Source: Pseudoruegeria sp. HB172150 (GTDB lineage Bacteria; Pseudomonadota; Alphaproteobacteria; Rhodobacterales; Rhodobacteraceae). From it: DNA of 64,000 bases. Below the pieces are notes generated by a model. The model was given only the letters and a program-made list of their open reading frames with translations, was not told where the DNA came from and did not search any database. Position numbers and translations under genes: made by a program. Numbering within the stretch: position 1 is the stretch's first letter; every line of letters starts with the position of its first letter. The DNA lies in NCBI RefSeq assembly GCF_013184805.1, contig NZ_JAATNG010000001.1, forward strand, positions 1,674,001 to 1,738,000. Direction: 5' to 3'. Shown here one piece after another: positions 36,993-45,364 of the stretch.

Positions 36993-37026
36993 GATTCACC
37001 CCTTATTCACCCCTTCACCCCCTTGT
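36993..37026. promoter_or_regulatory. Left arm-type integrase sites
   Basis: Three tandem boxes of the form (AT)TCACCCC occur about 67 bases inside attL: ATTCACCCC at 36994-37002, again at 37005-37013, then TTCACCCCC. The same paired boxes recur at the right end of the element at 51769-51791 in the same orientation. Paired short repeats at both termini next to the integrase gene are typical arm-type binding sites of tyrosine integrases. Confidence 0.75.
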
Positions 37027-37067
37027 CAAAAGCCCAAAAACCTGTCTTCGGACCTGCATGTGACATT

Positions 37068-38261
37068 TTATAGGGTCATCCTTTCCATAAGTTCCTGCCC
37101 GTCATCTTCGAAGAGATGCCCGTAAACGTCCAAGGTAAAGGATGCCTTGGTGTGGCCCATGTACTTCTGAAGCTGCTTTAGGTTTGCGCCACGGCGCACC
37201 AGCCATGACGCGAAGTGATGTCGGAAAGCGTGAAACTGGCGGTCGCGGTGGACTTTCACATAGCGCGCATTCGAACCAGACGCAGCCAGCAAGTCGGCTT
37301 GGTCTTTGAGTGGATCAAGAAGCCTCGGATAGAGCGTCGGTAGGCTAATCGGGTGGTCGGTCTTGGTCCCGAAAAGAAGCTCACGGTTGTGCGTTTGAAT
37401 GTAGGCTTCCAGCGTGTCGCGTAGGGCAGGGTGGAGGGGCACCCATCTATAACTGGCGGTAGCCTTGACGTTGTTACTTCCCTTACCCTCTGGCGCGCTC
37501 TGGCGGATGTATATGCGCCCCTCCTGAGGCGCGTAATCCTGTCGGCGAAATGCACGAGCTTCGCTGATACGAGCGCCACTATAGACCAGAAGGTGAAGCA
37601 TCGGTCGATATCGCGCCCATGTGCGCCGCGTCTGCTTGTTATCGTCCTGTGCCAGTGCATCCGCTGCCGCCAGCATCGTAAAGACTTCATCCGGGGAGTA
37701 ATATTTCCTTTCGGACGCCTCTTTCTCCGCCTGTTTCTCGGCGCGGGAGCGAGACTCCATTAATGGCTTATCTGGCACGTGTTCGATGTATCCGTTTGCT
37801 TGGGCATACGACAGGACGGCCCGGAACAGCCGCAGTGCCTCATCGCGAGTACGGGGCGACATGCCCGTTTCCTTGCAGCCGAGAAAGATAAGCTTGTAGT
37901 CGTCGCTTGTGATGTTGCGGACCAATTTCCGACCAACCCGCAGAATGACGTGCTCTTCTAGGATCGAACGGTACGCGCGCAGTGTGACTGGTTCCTTTGG
38001 TTCAATACCCGGCTCTGGAAACTCTAGGTGGTGCAGATAGGCTGCGGCGGCTTCCCTGAATGCAATCTTGTTGTCGAGAAAGATTGGATTCACCTTTCGG
38101 CGCTTACGTGGTGCGGCCACTTCCCGCTCAGCCCGGAAATTCTGTGCCTCCCATCGGTTCGCAAAACTGCGCTGCCGCATCTTTCCGGTTTCGTCTTTCC
38201 ATCGAACGCCATAGCGAGCTTCGCCTTTCGGCGTCGGTTTTAGTGAGATCAGCTTGGCCAC
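37068..38261 (-). CDS. Tyrosine recombinase (phage-type integrase)
   Basis: A 397-residue integrase that would recombine the att sites. The catalytic residues are visible: R231 (SGARISEAR), H344 and R347 (HAFRHHF), H370 (YMGHTKAS) and the nucleophile Y380 (TLDVYGHLF). The N-terminal part has an arm-binding-like segment (GEARYGVRWKDETGK) and a core-binding domain around residues 65-165. It lies 140 bases inside attL and reads towards it, the common arrangement for tRNA-targeting elements. Its promoter must lie in 38262-38606, divergent from the early gene chain. Confidence 0.95.
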   Translation of the reverse strand: MAKLISLKPTPKGEARYGVRWKDETGKMRQRSFANRWEAQNFRAEREVAAPRKRRKVNPIFLDNKIAFREAAAAYLHHLEFPEPGIEPKEPVTLRAYRSILEEHVILRVGRKLVRNITSDDYKLIFLGCKETGMSPRTRDEALRLFRAVLSYAQANGYIEHVPDKPLMESRSRAEKQAEKEASERKYYSPDEVFTMLAAADALAQDDNKQTRRTWARYRPMLHLLVYSGARISEARAFRRQDYAPQEGRIYIRQSAPEGKGSNNVKATASYRWVPLHPALRDTLEAYIQTHNRELLFGTKTDHPISLPTLYPRLLDPLKDQADLLAASGSNARYVKVHRDRQFHAFRHHFASWLVRRGANLKQLQKYMGHTKASFTLDVYGHLFEDDGQELMERMTL

Positions 38262-38429
38262 AAGTCACCCCAGAATCAATTGGTCGGGGGCAGCCTAGAG
38301 CGGGTGTCTGGCGATGTGAAGGCGCGCGTCATGCGGCACCTTGAAGCGATGTCCTGTGTTTCCTAGTTTACCATTGGCCGCGAATCGCGCCCCTTATCCG
38401 ATTTCTGATCCGTTTGCAACCACTATGTA

Positions 38430-38458
38430 TTGACAGTACACGCTGGGTACGATACTGT
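38430..38458 (+). promoter_or_regulatory. Predicted sigma-70 promoter of the early operon
   Basis: TTGACA at 38430-38435, a 17-base spacer and TACTGT at 38453-38458 make a near-consensus promoter reading into the gene chain that begins at 38607. The -10 region shares the octamer-like ATACTGTA with the palindrome at 45623-45635, raising the possibility of one regulator for both. Confidence 0.6.
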
Positions 38459-38520
38459 ACCGCTTAAATAGTGGTACGTCCGAAGGGCGGCGCTATAAAT
38501 TGTGGGCAAACGAATGAGAG

Positions 38521-38536
38521 GGGCGGGAGCCCGCCC
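38521..38536. repeat. GC-rich hairpin, element repeat family
   Basis: GGGCGG pairs with CCGCCC over a four-base loop, with further pairing outside. It is followed by a CATTCCCCAATCA stretch that also follows the hairpin at 45408-45425, so a longer unit seems to be repeated. No U-tract on either side. Confidence 0.55.
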
Positions 38537-38578
38537 TTCTCAATATCATTCCCCAATCAACATGAAATCTTAGAGGCG

Positions 38579-38592
38579 CCCGCGTTAGCGGG
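38579..38592. repeat. GC-rich hairpin, element repeat family
   Basis: CCCGC-GTTA-GCGGG, the same sequence in inverted reading as the CCCGC-TAAC-GCGGG hairpins at 44104 and 45408. It ends 14 bases before the first gene of the chain and could affect its translation. Confidence 0.55.
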
Positions 38593-38606
38593 TCGAGTAA
38601 GACACT

Positions 38607-39134
38607 ATGACCGATGATGAACTACTAGCCGTTCCGGCTTACGCGGCAAACTTCAAAAACATTAGTGATCGAATAGTAAAGGCATCCGTGGAAAAATACG
38701 GGGTCACGCTTGACCCTCGCTCTCTGTTGAAGATCAACGGCGTTCGCCTGTTTGTCCAAACGGGCGAAGAGTTTGGACCGGATTTTCTGGAGCAAGCTGT
38801 GAATACTTTGCCCGAGTTTGAAGGCATTCGAGTCGCGGCTGGACGACAACAGGCAATCGACAGCGTCAACGCAGAAGAGGCGGACGCCGCAGAGGCAGAG
38901 CTAATGGCGCTGAAGCCAGCGGATCGAATTGCTGAAGCTCGCCGGATGCAACGAGTCCGCGCTGCCGCAGGTGATCCACCCGCGCCCGAAAAGACGCCCG
39001 AAAAGCGCCTTGCCGAAATCGACAAATCGTTGAAAACGACCCGCGACCCCGGAACGCGCATGGCGCTAGGTCGCGAGCGCGAGCGCCTGACCGATGCACT
39101 AAAGGCCAAGACGGCACAGGAGGGCGGCCAATGA
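38607..39134 (+). CDS. Hypothetical protein, first gene of the element's overlapping chain
   Basis: A 175-residue soluble protein that I do not recognise. Residues 1-80 look globular (NISDRIVKASVEKYGVTLDP, then FGPDFLEQAVNTLPEFEGI); the rest is charged and helical, with a coiled-coil-like run from residue 90 (ADAAEAELMALKPADRIAEA) and a Lys/Glu-rich tail. It is the first gene behind the predicted promoter, and its stop overlaps the next start. The high charge suggests a structural or nucleic-acid-associated role, which is only an inference. Confidence 0.7.
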   Translation: MTDDELLAVPAYAANFKNISDRIVKASVEKYGVTLDPRSLLKINGVRLFVQTGEEFGPDFLEQAVNTLPEFEGIRVAAGRQQAIDSVNAEEADAAEAELMALKPADRIAEARRMQRVRAAAGDPPAPEKTPEKRLAEIDKSLKTTRDPGTRMALGRERERLTDALKAKTAQEGGQ

Positions 39135-39412
39135 CCCGCCCACTTTATACTTCGGTGCCCTTGATCGCGCGCGCCTTCCAAGTCAACGAATCTGTCGTTC
39201 GGCACCATTTCGCACTAGTGGGATTCCCCCGCGTCGATACCGCGCGGGTGACGACAGACAAGATCACGAAGAGCGGTAAACCCTCAACTCAAAAAGGTTT
39301 TTTGCTTGAATCGATAATTGAACACTTCCGCATGTTTCGCACTTTTCGACCGGAAATCGAGGAACGGCTTCGGGCCAGTGCGAAGCCTTCGCACAAAGAG
39401 GTGGCGGTATGA
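39131..39412 (+). CDS. Small putative DNA-binding protein
   Basis: A 93-residue protein starting at an ATG that overlaps the upstream stop. Residues 9-28 (VPLIARAFQVNESVVRHHFA) have the pattern of a helix-turn-helix, as in small phage regulators or excisionases. The remainder is basic (KITKSGKPSTQKG). No family is recognised with certainty. A role as regulator or excision factor for the element is plausible. Confidence 0.6.
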   Translation: MTRPLYTSVPLIARAFQVNESVVRHHFALVGFPRVDTARVTTDKITKSGKPSTQKGFLLESIIEHFRMFRTFRPEIEERLRASAKPSHKEVAV

Positions 39413-39663
39413 GCCCGGATGACCTTTACGTGCGCCGTGATGACGTCGCGCGGGCGTTGAACGTCCGGGGCGCGAACGTCGGTTTCGTGGCCAAGGTACT
39501 TGCCCTGTGTAACTGCCGTTTCGTGGTCGGGAAACAGGGCCGCAAATACTTCTATCTGTCCGACGCGCAACGGACCATGGATCGCGTGTTCCCCGAATGG
39601 GACTCTGACAATCAAGCGGCGCTGATCGCAATGGCGGCGCCCATCCCCGAGGCAGACCGATGA
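39409..39663 (+). CDS. Small putative winged-helix protein
   Basis: An 84-residue protein in the overlap chain (ATGA with the upstream gene). YVRRDDVARALNVRGANVG near the N-terminus is helix-turn-helix-like, followed by a hydrophobic beta-like stretch CRFVVGKQGRKYFYL that could be the wing. It resembles the small DNA-binding proteins found just before terminase genes, but I cannot assign a family. Immediately followed by the terminase-small-subunit-like gene. Confidence 0.6.
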   Translation: MSPDDLYVRRDDVARALNVRGANVGFVAKVLALCNCRFVVGKQGRKYFYLSDAQRTMDRVFPEWDSDNQAALIAMAAPIPEADR

Positions 39664-40151
39664 GCGATACGCCCTTGAAAAATGCGCGACATGAAGCGTT
39701 CGCGCAGGGGCTGGCGGAGGGGCTGGGGCAAGCCGAAAGCTATTGCCGGGCTTTTTCAAAGCCGTTGCCCGCAGAAGGCGAAGGCTTCCCCGATGCTGTG
39801 CGGGCCGCTGCAACCAAGCTTTCAAAAAAGGTTCATGTTGCGGACCGCGTGGCCTTCCTCAAAAAGCAAAACGCCAAGTTCGCGAGCGATGCGGCGCGCC
39901 TGACCGCACAAAGTATCAATAGCATTTTCGCGGAGACCACTTCTGCCGTACTAGAAGCCGCAAAACTCGCCGATTTTCACGGAGAGACGGCGATTGCGAC
40001 CAGTTTGCGGAAACTTTTGACCGTGATGGCCGGGCGCAGCCAGCGAGCGCAAGACAAGATTGATGCGCCAGAACGACCCCAGAGTGACGGCGGCATCCTA
40101 CAAGACTTCACCACCAAAATGACGTTCTGGCCCGGTGCGTATCCACAATGA
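39660..40151 (+). CDS. Terminase small subunit-like protein
   Basis: A 163-residue protein. The N-terminal half follows the pattern of phage terminase small subunits: NARHEAFAQGLAEG, then QAESYCRAF, a conserved AA-x-KL-x-KK segment (RAAATKLSKKVHVADRVAFL) and a helical C-terminal part ending in a basic and aromatic tail. TerS binds the packaging site and brings DNA to the large terminase, which is not encoded in this element. In phage-inducible islands a lone TerS redirects helper packaging; the same role is inferred here. The assignment is by sequence pattern, not by a strong motif. Confidence 0.6.
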   Translation: MSDTPLKNARHEAFAQGLAEGLGQAESYCRAFSKPLPAEGEGFPDAVRAAATKLSKKVHVADRVAFLKKQNAKFASDAARLTAQSINSIFAETTSAVLEAAKLADFHGETAIATSLRKLLTVMAGRSQRAQDKIDAPERPQSDGGILQDFTTKMTFWPGAYPQ

Positions 40152-40561
40152 CCTCCGATGTAACGATTCAGTCGCTTCTGTACGTATGCGAGAGCGAGGC
40201 GGCCCGCCTTGGCGATACGGTTGCCGCGATCAAGGTGGCACAACCTCGCGACCTGCGCCAACTTTTCCAGCGCATCCACCAAACCGCCGATGTACTTTCT
40301 GGGGCGCTTACCAAGCTCTCTCATTTCAGCGCACACCTTCCAGATGACGACGCGGCAGGACCCGGAACGGTGCCGCCGCCTGTAAGCAGTCACCTGCTGT
40401 TCGCATTCCGCCGTTTTCACATGCTGTGTGCAAATGGCGTGGATAGCGAAGGCCGCATCAACACGGCGAAAAATGCGCGCGCAATTTTTACCGACACCCC
40501 CGACCAACAATCAAAAGAGGCCCTACAGGCCCAACTAGCGAGCAACGAAAATGAAACTTAA
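40148..40561 (+). CDS. Hypothetical protein
   Basis: A 137-residue predicted helical protein that I do not recognise. The N-terminal half (LYVCESEAARLGDTVAAIKV and AQPRDLRQLFQRIHQ) looks like an antiparallel helical pair; the C-terminal tail is polar. It overlaps the terminase-like gene by four bases and the next gene by eleven, so it is translated as part of the chain. No transmembrane segment or signal. Confidence 0.6.
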   Translation: MTSDVTIQSLLYVCESEAARLGDTVAAIKVAQPRDLRQLFQRIHQTADVLSGALTKLSHFSAHLPDDDAAGPGTVPPPVSSHLLFAFRRFHMLCANGVDSEGRINTAKNARAIFTDTPDQQSKEALQAQLASNENET

Positions 40562-40979
40562 TGAGACCACCATGAACCTTACACGAGGCGAGCGCAGCGC
40601 CCTACACTGCGCGATGTTGTCAGCCCTAGGCGCTTCGCCGGGCGAACCCAAATCGCCGGAAGAGTCTGCACGACAAGCCTATGCCGAAGCTGTAGCGCTT
40701 CACGACGACCCGGCGCAGATATTGAACATGGCAGATGCTATTGCGGACCATGTTTTCGCGGCGGTTTACGACAGCGATTGTAACTTCGCCTTGGTTGACC
40801 CGTCGCCTTTGCTGGAAAGCTGGCCCGATGAGATCGTTGATTGCGCTATCCGTATCGCAGGCTATCGGCGGACACTGGACGGACGGCAACCGGGCAAGCA
40901 GCGGTACACAGACGCCCCGGCTGGCGAACCGTGCGCGAAGGTGACCTTGCCGCGCGACCTCTTCGAGGGTGGCGAGTAA
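40551..40979 (+). CDS. Hypothetical protein
   Basis: A 142-residue acidic protein without recognised family. It may start at 40551 or at the in-frame ATG at 40572; both are in line with the compact gene chain. The centre is helical (PEESARQAYAEAVALHDDPA) and the C-terminal part ends in a basic-then-acidic tail. Its stop TAA overlaps the next ATG as TAATG. Confidence 0.6.
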   Translation: MKLNETTMNLTRGERSALHCAMLSALGASPGEPKSPEESARQAYAEAVALHDDPAQILNMADAIADHVFAAVYDSDCNFALVDPSPLLESWPDEIVDCAIRIAGYRRTLDGRQPGKQRYTDAPAGEPCAKVTLPRDLFEGGE

Positions 40980-41353
40980 TGGGCAAGCCGATGCAGACAA
41001 TTTTGATCGCCGATAATGGACGGGCACTGGCTACAGGGACGGGCGGCGTAATGAAAGGCCTCCGATTTCCCTGCGAGGTGCTGAGTTACGCGGGTGACGG
41101 ATTCTGCCTAGTCGCCAAGACAGAATCTGACTTGAAGGACTATATCCAGCGCCACCGCGAAAAGCTGTTTCTTTCTTGGCGGCGGGGCACGGCAGCGGCC
41201 ATGACGGAAGAATCCATCAATGCGATGGTCAAACGGGCGATGGAACCTGCCCCGAAACGCGCGCAGCCCGAAGCGGGGGGCGCGCGGGTGTATGACTGGA
41301 TGGACCACGTAACGACAGGAAAACAAGAACGGGCGCGCGGTGGAGCGTATTGA
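40979..41353 (+). CDS. Hypothetical protein, last gene of the overlap chain
   Basis: A 124-residue basic protein from the ATG at 40979. Residues 1-70 look like a small alpha/beta domain (MQTILIADNGRALATGTGG, then FPCEVLSYAGDGFCLVAKT); the C-terminal part is rich in Ala, Lys and Arg. Function unknown. A longer frame to 40841 lies inside the upstream gene and is a shadow. Its stop is followed by three copies of AATAGGT in the leader of the primase gene. Confidence 0.6.
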   Translation: MGKPMQTILIADNGRALATGTGGVMKGLRFPCEVLSYAGDGFCLVAKTESDLKDYIQRHREKLFLSWRRGTAAAMTEESINAMVKRAMEPAPKRAQPEAGGARVYDWMDHVTTGKQERARGGAY

Positions 41354-41403
41354 ATAGGTCACACATGCTGACTCAAATAATAGGTCATGACCCGTTACCT
41401 ATT
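41353..41403. promoter_or_regulatory. Repeated AATAGGT boxes before the primase gene
   Basis: AATAGGTCA occurs at 41353-41361 and again at 41379-41387; the inverted form TTACCTATT lies at 41395-41403. Three 9-bp boxes in 51 bases, 150 bases before the primase start, suggest a regulator-binding site or an additional replication-initiator site. Confidence 0.5.
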
Positions 41404-41552
41404 TGGGAATGCCCGGAACGGGTGTAGACCCTTAAAAAAATGCCCGCCTTGCCGAAGGAAAAAGCAAAGCGGGCAATCATGAACCGCGTCCCTTATACCA
41501 GAGAGCCATTAGAAAAGGCAATAGAGGAAGGGTCAAATAGAAGGATTATGTT

Positions 41553-44084
41553 ATGGCTGTAGCCATCGAAAAACAACCGGGCTCGGACGTGTTCCAGAAG
41601 CTTCGGGACCGAAAGAATCCATATCTGAAACCGGCTGCTGATGCAGCTAAAGACGATGTACGCGAGCGCCTACCCATCGAGTATGCCCGCACCGCCGCTG
41701 CCGCCGTTGGTAACCACGCGCTTCAGCACAACATGCTGACGCTGGCATGCGCACTAGCCTACGCGGATGCGGGCCTGTACGTCATCGACGCGCACGCGTT
41801 GGACGGTAGTGGCAAGCCCACCGGTCCGGGCGGACAGTCGAAAGTGCCGCGCGGCGCACGCTGGGAACAGCGCGCCAGTAATGACCTAGATGAGATTCTG
41901 ACCTTCTGGACTGGCGACGGCGAATATCCGGAGGACAAGAGCGGGAACGTTTACCCGTATGCGCCTGTCTCGGCACCGCGTAACGTCGCGATTACCTTCC
42001 CGGAAGGTTGCGGGCTGTTTGTGCTCGATATCGACGGCGAAGCCGGAATGCAGGCGCTGGAGGCGCTGGAAGACGCGCACGGCAACCTACCAGTTACATG
42101 GGAGTCCATTACCGGTTCCGGCGGGTTGCATCTGATCTTCAAGGCGGACGGGCTGGACATCCGCAACACCGCTTCCGAGATCGCGCCCGGCGTCGATATT
42201 CGCGGCAAGAATGGGCAGATTATCGCGCCGCCGTCCATCCATCCAAATGGCAGCTTTTATCGTTGGCAGGATGGCTGCGCGCCGTGGGAATGCGACGTAG
42301 CAGATGCGCCGGAATGGTTGCGAAAATTGGCGTTCGAGGCGACGAAACACCGGCAAACCGACAAGCCAAAGGCTAAGCAAGAAAAGAAGCGGAAGACTTC
42401 CACTAAACGCACTAGCCGCCGTCAGGCGGAGGGCGTCAAGGGGCTGGACGCGCACCTTGCCGATATCGGCGATGGTGACGGTCAACGCGGTTTTGACGCT
42501 CCTATCTACGCGGCGGCGTGCGCCTACTTTGCCCGTCATAGTGCCGATGCTGACAGCGCACCGCTGAAAACGGCATTGCTTGACGCGATCCTGTCGTCTG
42601 AATGTAAAGACGACCGTGCGGAGTCTCGCTATGCAACCGACGATTACCTAGACACGCGCATTCAACAGGCCCGCGATTACATCGCAGAACAGCGCGAAAT
42701 CGAGGACGCGGAGCCTTTCGACATAACCGCGTCGCTAGGTGACACGCTCGGCGAAGCATTGGACTCGCTGTCGCGTGGGTTTCGGTTCGTCAACATTGGT
42801 GGCGAAGGCAAGTTTGTTCGGCAACTTGCACGAGGCGAACCGCCCAAATTGGACGTGTGGAACACAACGGCGCTCGCGCGTTGGTACTCGAACCAAGAGT
42901 ACGAATCCGCAGACGGCGGCGATATCAACCCCGTCGCGGTGCACTCTAAGCAGGCCACCCGCTGGGGCGGTACCGCGTTCGCCCCGCCGCCTGCCACGAT
43001 CAGCGATTCCACCTATAACCTTTTTCGCGGATTCGCTGTTGAGCCCGAACCGGGCGACTGCACGATGCTGGAAGATTTTATCCGGGACATCATCTGCGAC
43101 GGTGATGAAGAGGCGTTCCGGTGGTTGTGGCACTGGATGGCGCATCTGGTGCAACGCCCCGGTGAAAAGCCGAAGACCGCCGTGGTTATCTGGGGCGACG
43201 GCGGAATCGGTAAGGGGCATTTCGGGCGCATCCTTCGGGCGTTGGTCCATCCATACGGCACCACGCTGGGGGACGCGGACTCCGTAATCGGGCGGTGGGC
43301 TGGCGAAACACACGCGCTCAACCTTGTCTGCGTATCAGAGGAAGCCGTTTTCAGTGGTGACCGGCGCGTGGCCAATGCTTTGAAGCACAAAGTTGACCAC
43401 GAAAAGGTGCGCGTGGAGGTGAAGAATATTCAGCCCTTCGAAATGGACTCGTACACGCGGTATGTGTTCGACTCCAACCACCCCGACGCAATCAGCATCG
43501 AAGGTAACGGCAGCGAACGGCGTTATTTCGTTCAACGCGTCTCGGATGCCAAGCGCGGGGATATCGACTATTTCCGTCGTCTGCGTGAGCAGATAGACGG
43601 CGACGGTATTAAGGCGCTGTTCTATGAACTGGCAACTTATGATCCTGCCAGCGTTGGTATGGAGTGGAGCGATGTTTTTATGGCACCGGAAACCAGTGAT
43701 CGCGCGGCCATGGAACAGGAGACGATGCGCCCGGTTTATCGCGCCTTCGCTAACATGATCGAGGATGGTGAATTCCATTTTGAGGACGGCATGGAAAAGT
43801 ACCGGTTTGTCTTCGCCAAAGGACATACACGCATTCCAACGCAATGGCTGCGGGCCTTCGCGGAACGATATGGTGACGTTCGACAGGCCGCAGAGCGCGA
43901 CCCGGCGCGGGTGTTCGAACGTGTATCGGGTCAGCCGCTCACTGCGGTGCGGTCGCGTGGGAAATGCTACTACCGGCGGTCTGGTGAGCATGATGCGGAA
44001 GAATGGTCGGAAATCGAACTGAACCGGAACTGCTACGTCCTGCCGCTGAATATGCTTCCACCGCCGTCAGAGGCTGCGGCGTAG
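41553..44084 (+). CDS. Bifunctional prim-pol / D5-type helicase (satellite replication protein)
   Basis: An 843-residue replication protein. The N-terminal prim-pol domain (residues about 60-265) has the catalytic LDIDG (D159, D161), SGGLHLIF and the GVDIRGKNGQIIAPPSIHP stretch. The C-terminal half is an SF3/D5-like helicase of the DUF5906 type: Walker A GDGGIGKG with K554, then VSEEAVFSGDRR, DSNHPDAISIEGNGSERRYF and a C-terminal winged-helix-like part. Such proteins both prime and unwind satellite DNA, recognising iterons close to their own gene; two clusters of TGGAACA iterons follow 80 bases downstream. A hairpin with U-tract ends the transcript. Confidence 0.9.
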   Translation: MAVAIEKQPGSDVFQKLRDRKNPYLKPAADAAKDDVRERLPIEYARTAAAAVGNHALQHNMLTLACALAYADAGLYVIDAHALDGSGKPTGPGGQSKVPRGARWEQRASNDLDEILTFWTGDGEYPEDKSGNVYPYAPVSAPRNVAITFPEGCGLFVLDIDGEAGMQALEALEDAHGNLPVTWESITGSGGLHLIFKADGLDIRNTASEIAPGVDIRGKNGQIIAPPSIHPNGSFYRWQDGCAPWECDVADAPEWLRKLAFEATKHRQTDKPKAKQEKKRKTSTKRTSRRQAEGVKGLDAHLADIGDGDGQRGFDAPIYAAACAYFARHSADADSAPLKTALLDAILSSECKDDRAESRYATDDYLDTRIQQARDYIAEQREIEDAEPFDITASLGDTLGEALDSLSRGFRFVNIGGEGKFVRQLARGEPPKLDVWNTTALARWYSNQEYESADGGDINPVAVHSKQATRWGGTAFAPPPATISDSTYNLFRGFAVEPEPGDCTMLEDFIRDIICDGDEEAFRWLWHWMAHLVQRPGEKPKTAVVIWGDGGIGKGHFGRILRALVHPYGTTLGDADSVIGRWAGETHALNLVCVSEEAVFSGDRRVANALKHKVDHEKVRVEVKNIQPFEMDSYTRYVFDSNHPDAISIEGNGSERRYFVQRVSDAKRGDIDYFRRLREQIDGDGIKALFYELATYDPASVGMEWSDVFMAPETSDRAAMEQETMRPVYRAFANMIEDGEFHFEDGMEKYRFVFAKGHTRIPTQWLRAFAERYGDVRQAAERDPARVFERVSGQPLTAVRSRGKCYYRRSGEHDAEEWSEIELNRNCYVLPLNMLPPPSEAAA

Positions 44085-44103
44085 CAGTGTTTTGATTGAA
44101 AGA

Positions 44104-44125
44104 GGCCCGCTAACGCGGGCCTTTT
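44104..44125 (+). terminator. Intrinsic terminator after the primase gene
   Basis: GGCCCGC-TAAC-GCGGGCC (44104-44121) followed by TTTT is a good rho-independent terminator 20 bases after the primase stop. The same hairpin sequence, without the U-tract, occurs at 45408-45425. Confidence 0.8.
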
Positions 44126-44163
44126 CGTCAATTGGGGTCTCGTAAGTGGTTGATTTTGAACAA

Positions 44164-44440
44164 TGTTCCAATTGTTCCAAGCATGCTCCAATCACAATTC
44201 CATCTAACCCTATGTTTTCATTACATTTGTTCCAATGTTCCAATTGTTCCAAGGAAAAAGAAGATAGGAGAGTTTGAGGACCACACACCACTGTCGCACC
44301 TTCGACGGCGCACGCCGCGCGCTGCCGTGTGCTTCTTTTTTCTGGAACATTGGAACATTGGAACAAAGACCTAGGAAATCAATGGCTTAGACCGGAACAC
44401 GACTGGAACATGGTTGGAACAAGCCGGAACATTTGGAACA
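44164..44440. repeat. Two inverted iteron clusters, probable replication origin
   Basis: The heptamer TGTTCCA occurs at 44164, 44173, 44228, 44236 and 44245 (and as TGCTCCA at 44184); its complement TGGAACA occurs at 44343, 44351, 44359, 44404, 44415 and 44434, with CGGAACA at 44393 and 44425. The left set is in one orientation and the right set in the other, around a 91-base centre. An AT-rich tract follows at 44461-44530. Iterons of this kind just downstream of a prim-pol/helicase gene mark the origin of P4- and PICI-type satellites. Spacing of 8-11 bases within pairs puts neighbouring boxes near one helix turn. Confidence 0.75.
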
Positions 44441-44671
44441 AAACCCCCTCCACAGCCGCCGCGCGCATTAATTGGAAATATTTTCTCCTTCGTAAGCAAT
44501 AATATTACGTGTTCAGTTTCGACCAGATTCGACCCAAAAGATGAGAATCATTCGCAACTAGAGGCCTGAATCTCGATTGTTTCCGTGACTCCGTCCTCGA
44601 TTTAATGTAATTTATCTCAAGATTGATTACGCCAGATTAGGCTAACCTACTGCGCAAGAAAGGGGTTTCGA

Positions 44672-45364
44672 GTGAAGAAAATACCGGCATTCGCCTATAT
44701 GAGGACGTCCAGCGCCGCAAACGTTGGTGCCGACAAGGACTCGGACACTCGGCAGCGTGCGGCAATCGAAGGATACGCAAAGGCAAACGGTTTCGAAATC
44801 GTCGGGGAATTCTATGACGCGGCTGTAAGCGGCACCGATCCGATTGATACGCGGCCCGGCATGCTCGCCCTTCTGGACGCTGTGCTGTCGAATGGGACGC
44901 GCACCATACTGGTGGAGTCGCCCGACCGTTTCGCCCGTGATGCAGTGGTTCAAGAGCTTGGCCACAGACTGCTTAAAGAGCGCGGCGTTGAACTGATACC
45001 AACCACAGCGCCGGACTATTTCACGCAAGACAGCCCGACCGCAGAGCTTGTCCGTTCGATCCTTGGCGCTGTCTCTGCCTTTGACCGTCGCATGACAACC
45101 GACAAGTTGCGGCATGCACGGGACCGCAAGTCTGCGGCGCTGGGGCGACGCGTAGAAGGCCGCAAGCCTGTGCCTGATACGACCATAGCCGAAGCCAAGC
45201 GGCTGTATCGCAAGAGCCCCAAAACAGGCGCGCGTCGTAGCCTTCGCAAGATCGCTGAGGAACTGGAACAGCTTGGACATACGGCACCTAGTGGCAGCGC
45301 ATACGCAGCGCACAGCATCAAACAGATGTTGCAACGTGCTGGCGTGTATCAGGGTGCCCGCTGA
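44672..45364 (+). CDS. Serine recombinase (resolvase/invertase family)
   Basis: A 230-residue serine recombinase. The catalytic serine lies in AYMRTSSAANVGADKD near residue 13, with arginines in ESPDRFARDAV near residue 88 and the long helix SILGAVSAFDRRMTTDKLR. The C-terminal part (RSLRKIAEELEQLGHTA) is a helix-turn-helix DNA-binding domain. It starts at GTG with AAAGGGG upstream. Its role in an element that already has a tyrosine integrase may be multimer resolution after replication, inversion or separate transfer. Its stop codon lies in the loop of a hairpin. Confidence 0.9.
   Translation: MKKIPAFAYMRTSSAANVGADKDSDTRQRAAIEGYAKANGFEIVGEFYDAAVSGTDPIDTRPGMLALLDAVLSNGTRTILVESPDRFARDAVVQELGHRLLKERGVELIPTTAPDYFTQDSPTAELVRSILGAVSAFDRRMTTDKLRHARDRKSAALGRRVEGRKPVPDTTIAEAKRLYRKSPKTGARRSLRKIAEELEQLGHTAPSGSAYAAHSIKQMLQRAGVYQGAR

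Larger units (their letters stand above)
38262..38606. other. Divergent control region of the element
   Basis: These 345 bases separate the integrase from the rightward gene chain. They contain a good sigma-70-like promoter on the plus strand (38430-38458) and two GC-rich hairpins (38521-38536; 38579-38592) of the family repeated elsewhere in the element. The hairpins lie downstream of the promoter and upstream of the first gene, so they would be in its 5' leader. A small regulator gene, expected here in many satellites, is not seen. Confidence 0.6.

Noticed and set aside
44164-44440. CRISPR array
   Set aside because: The repeated unit is only 7 bases with irregular spacing and switches orientation; there are no cas genes. 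Iterons explain it better.
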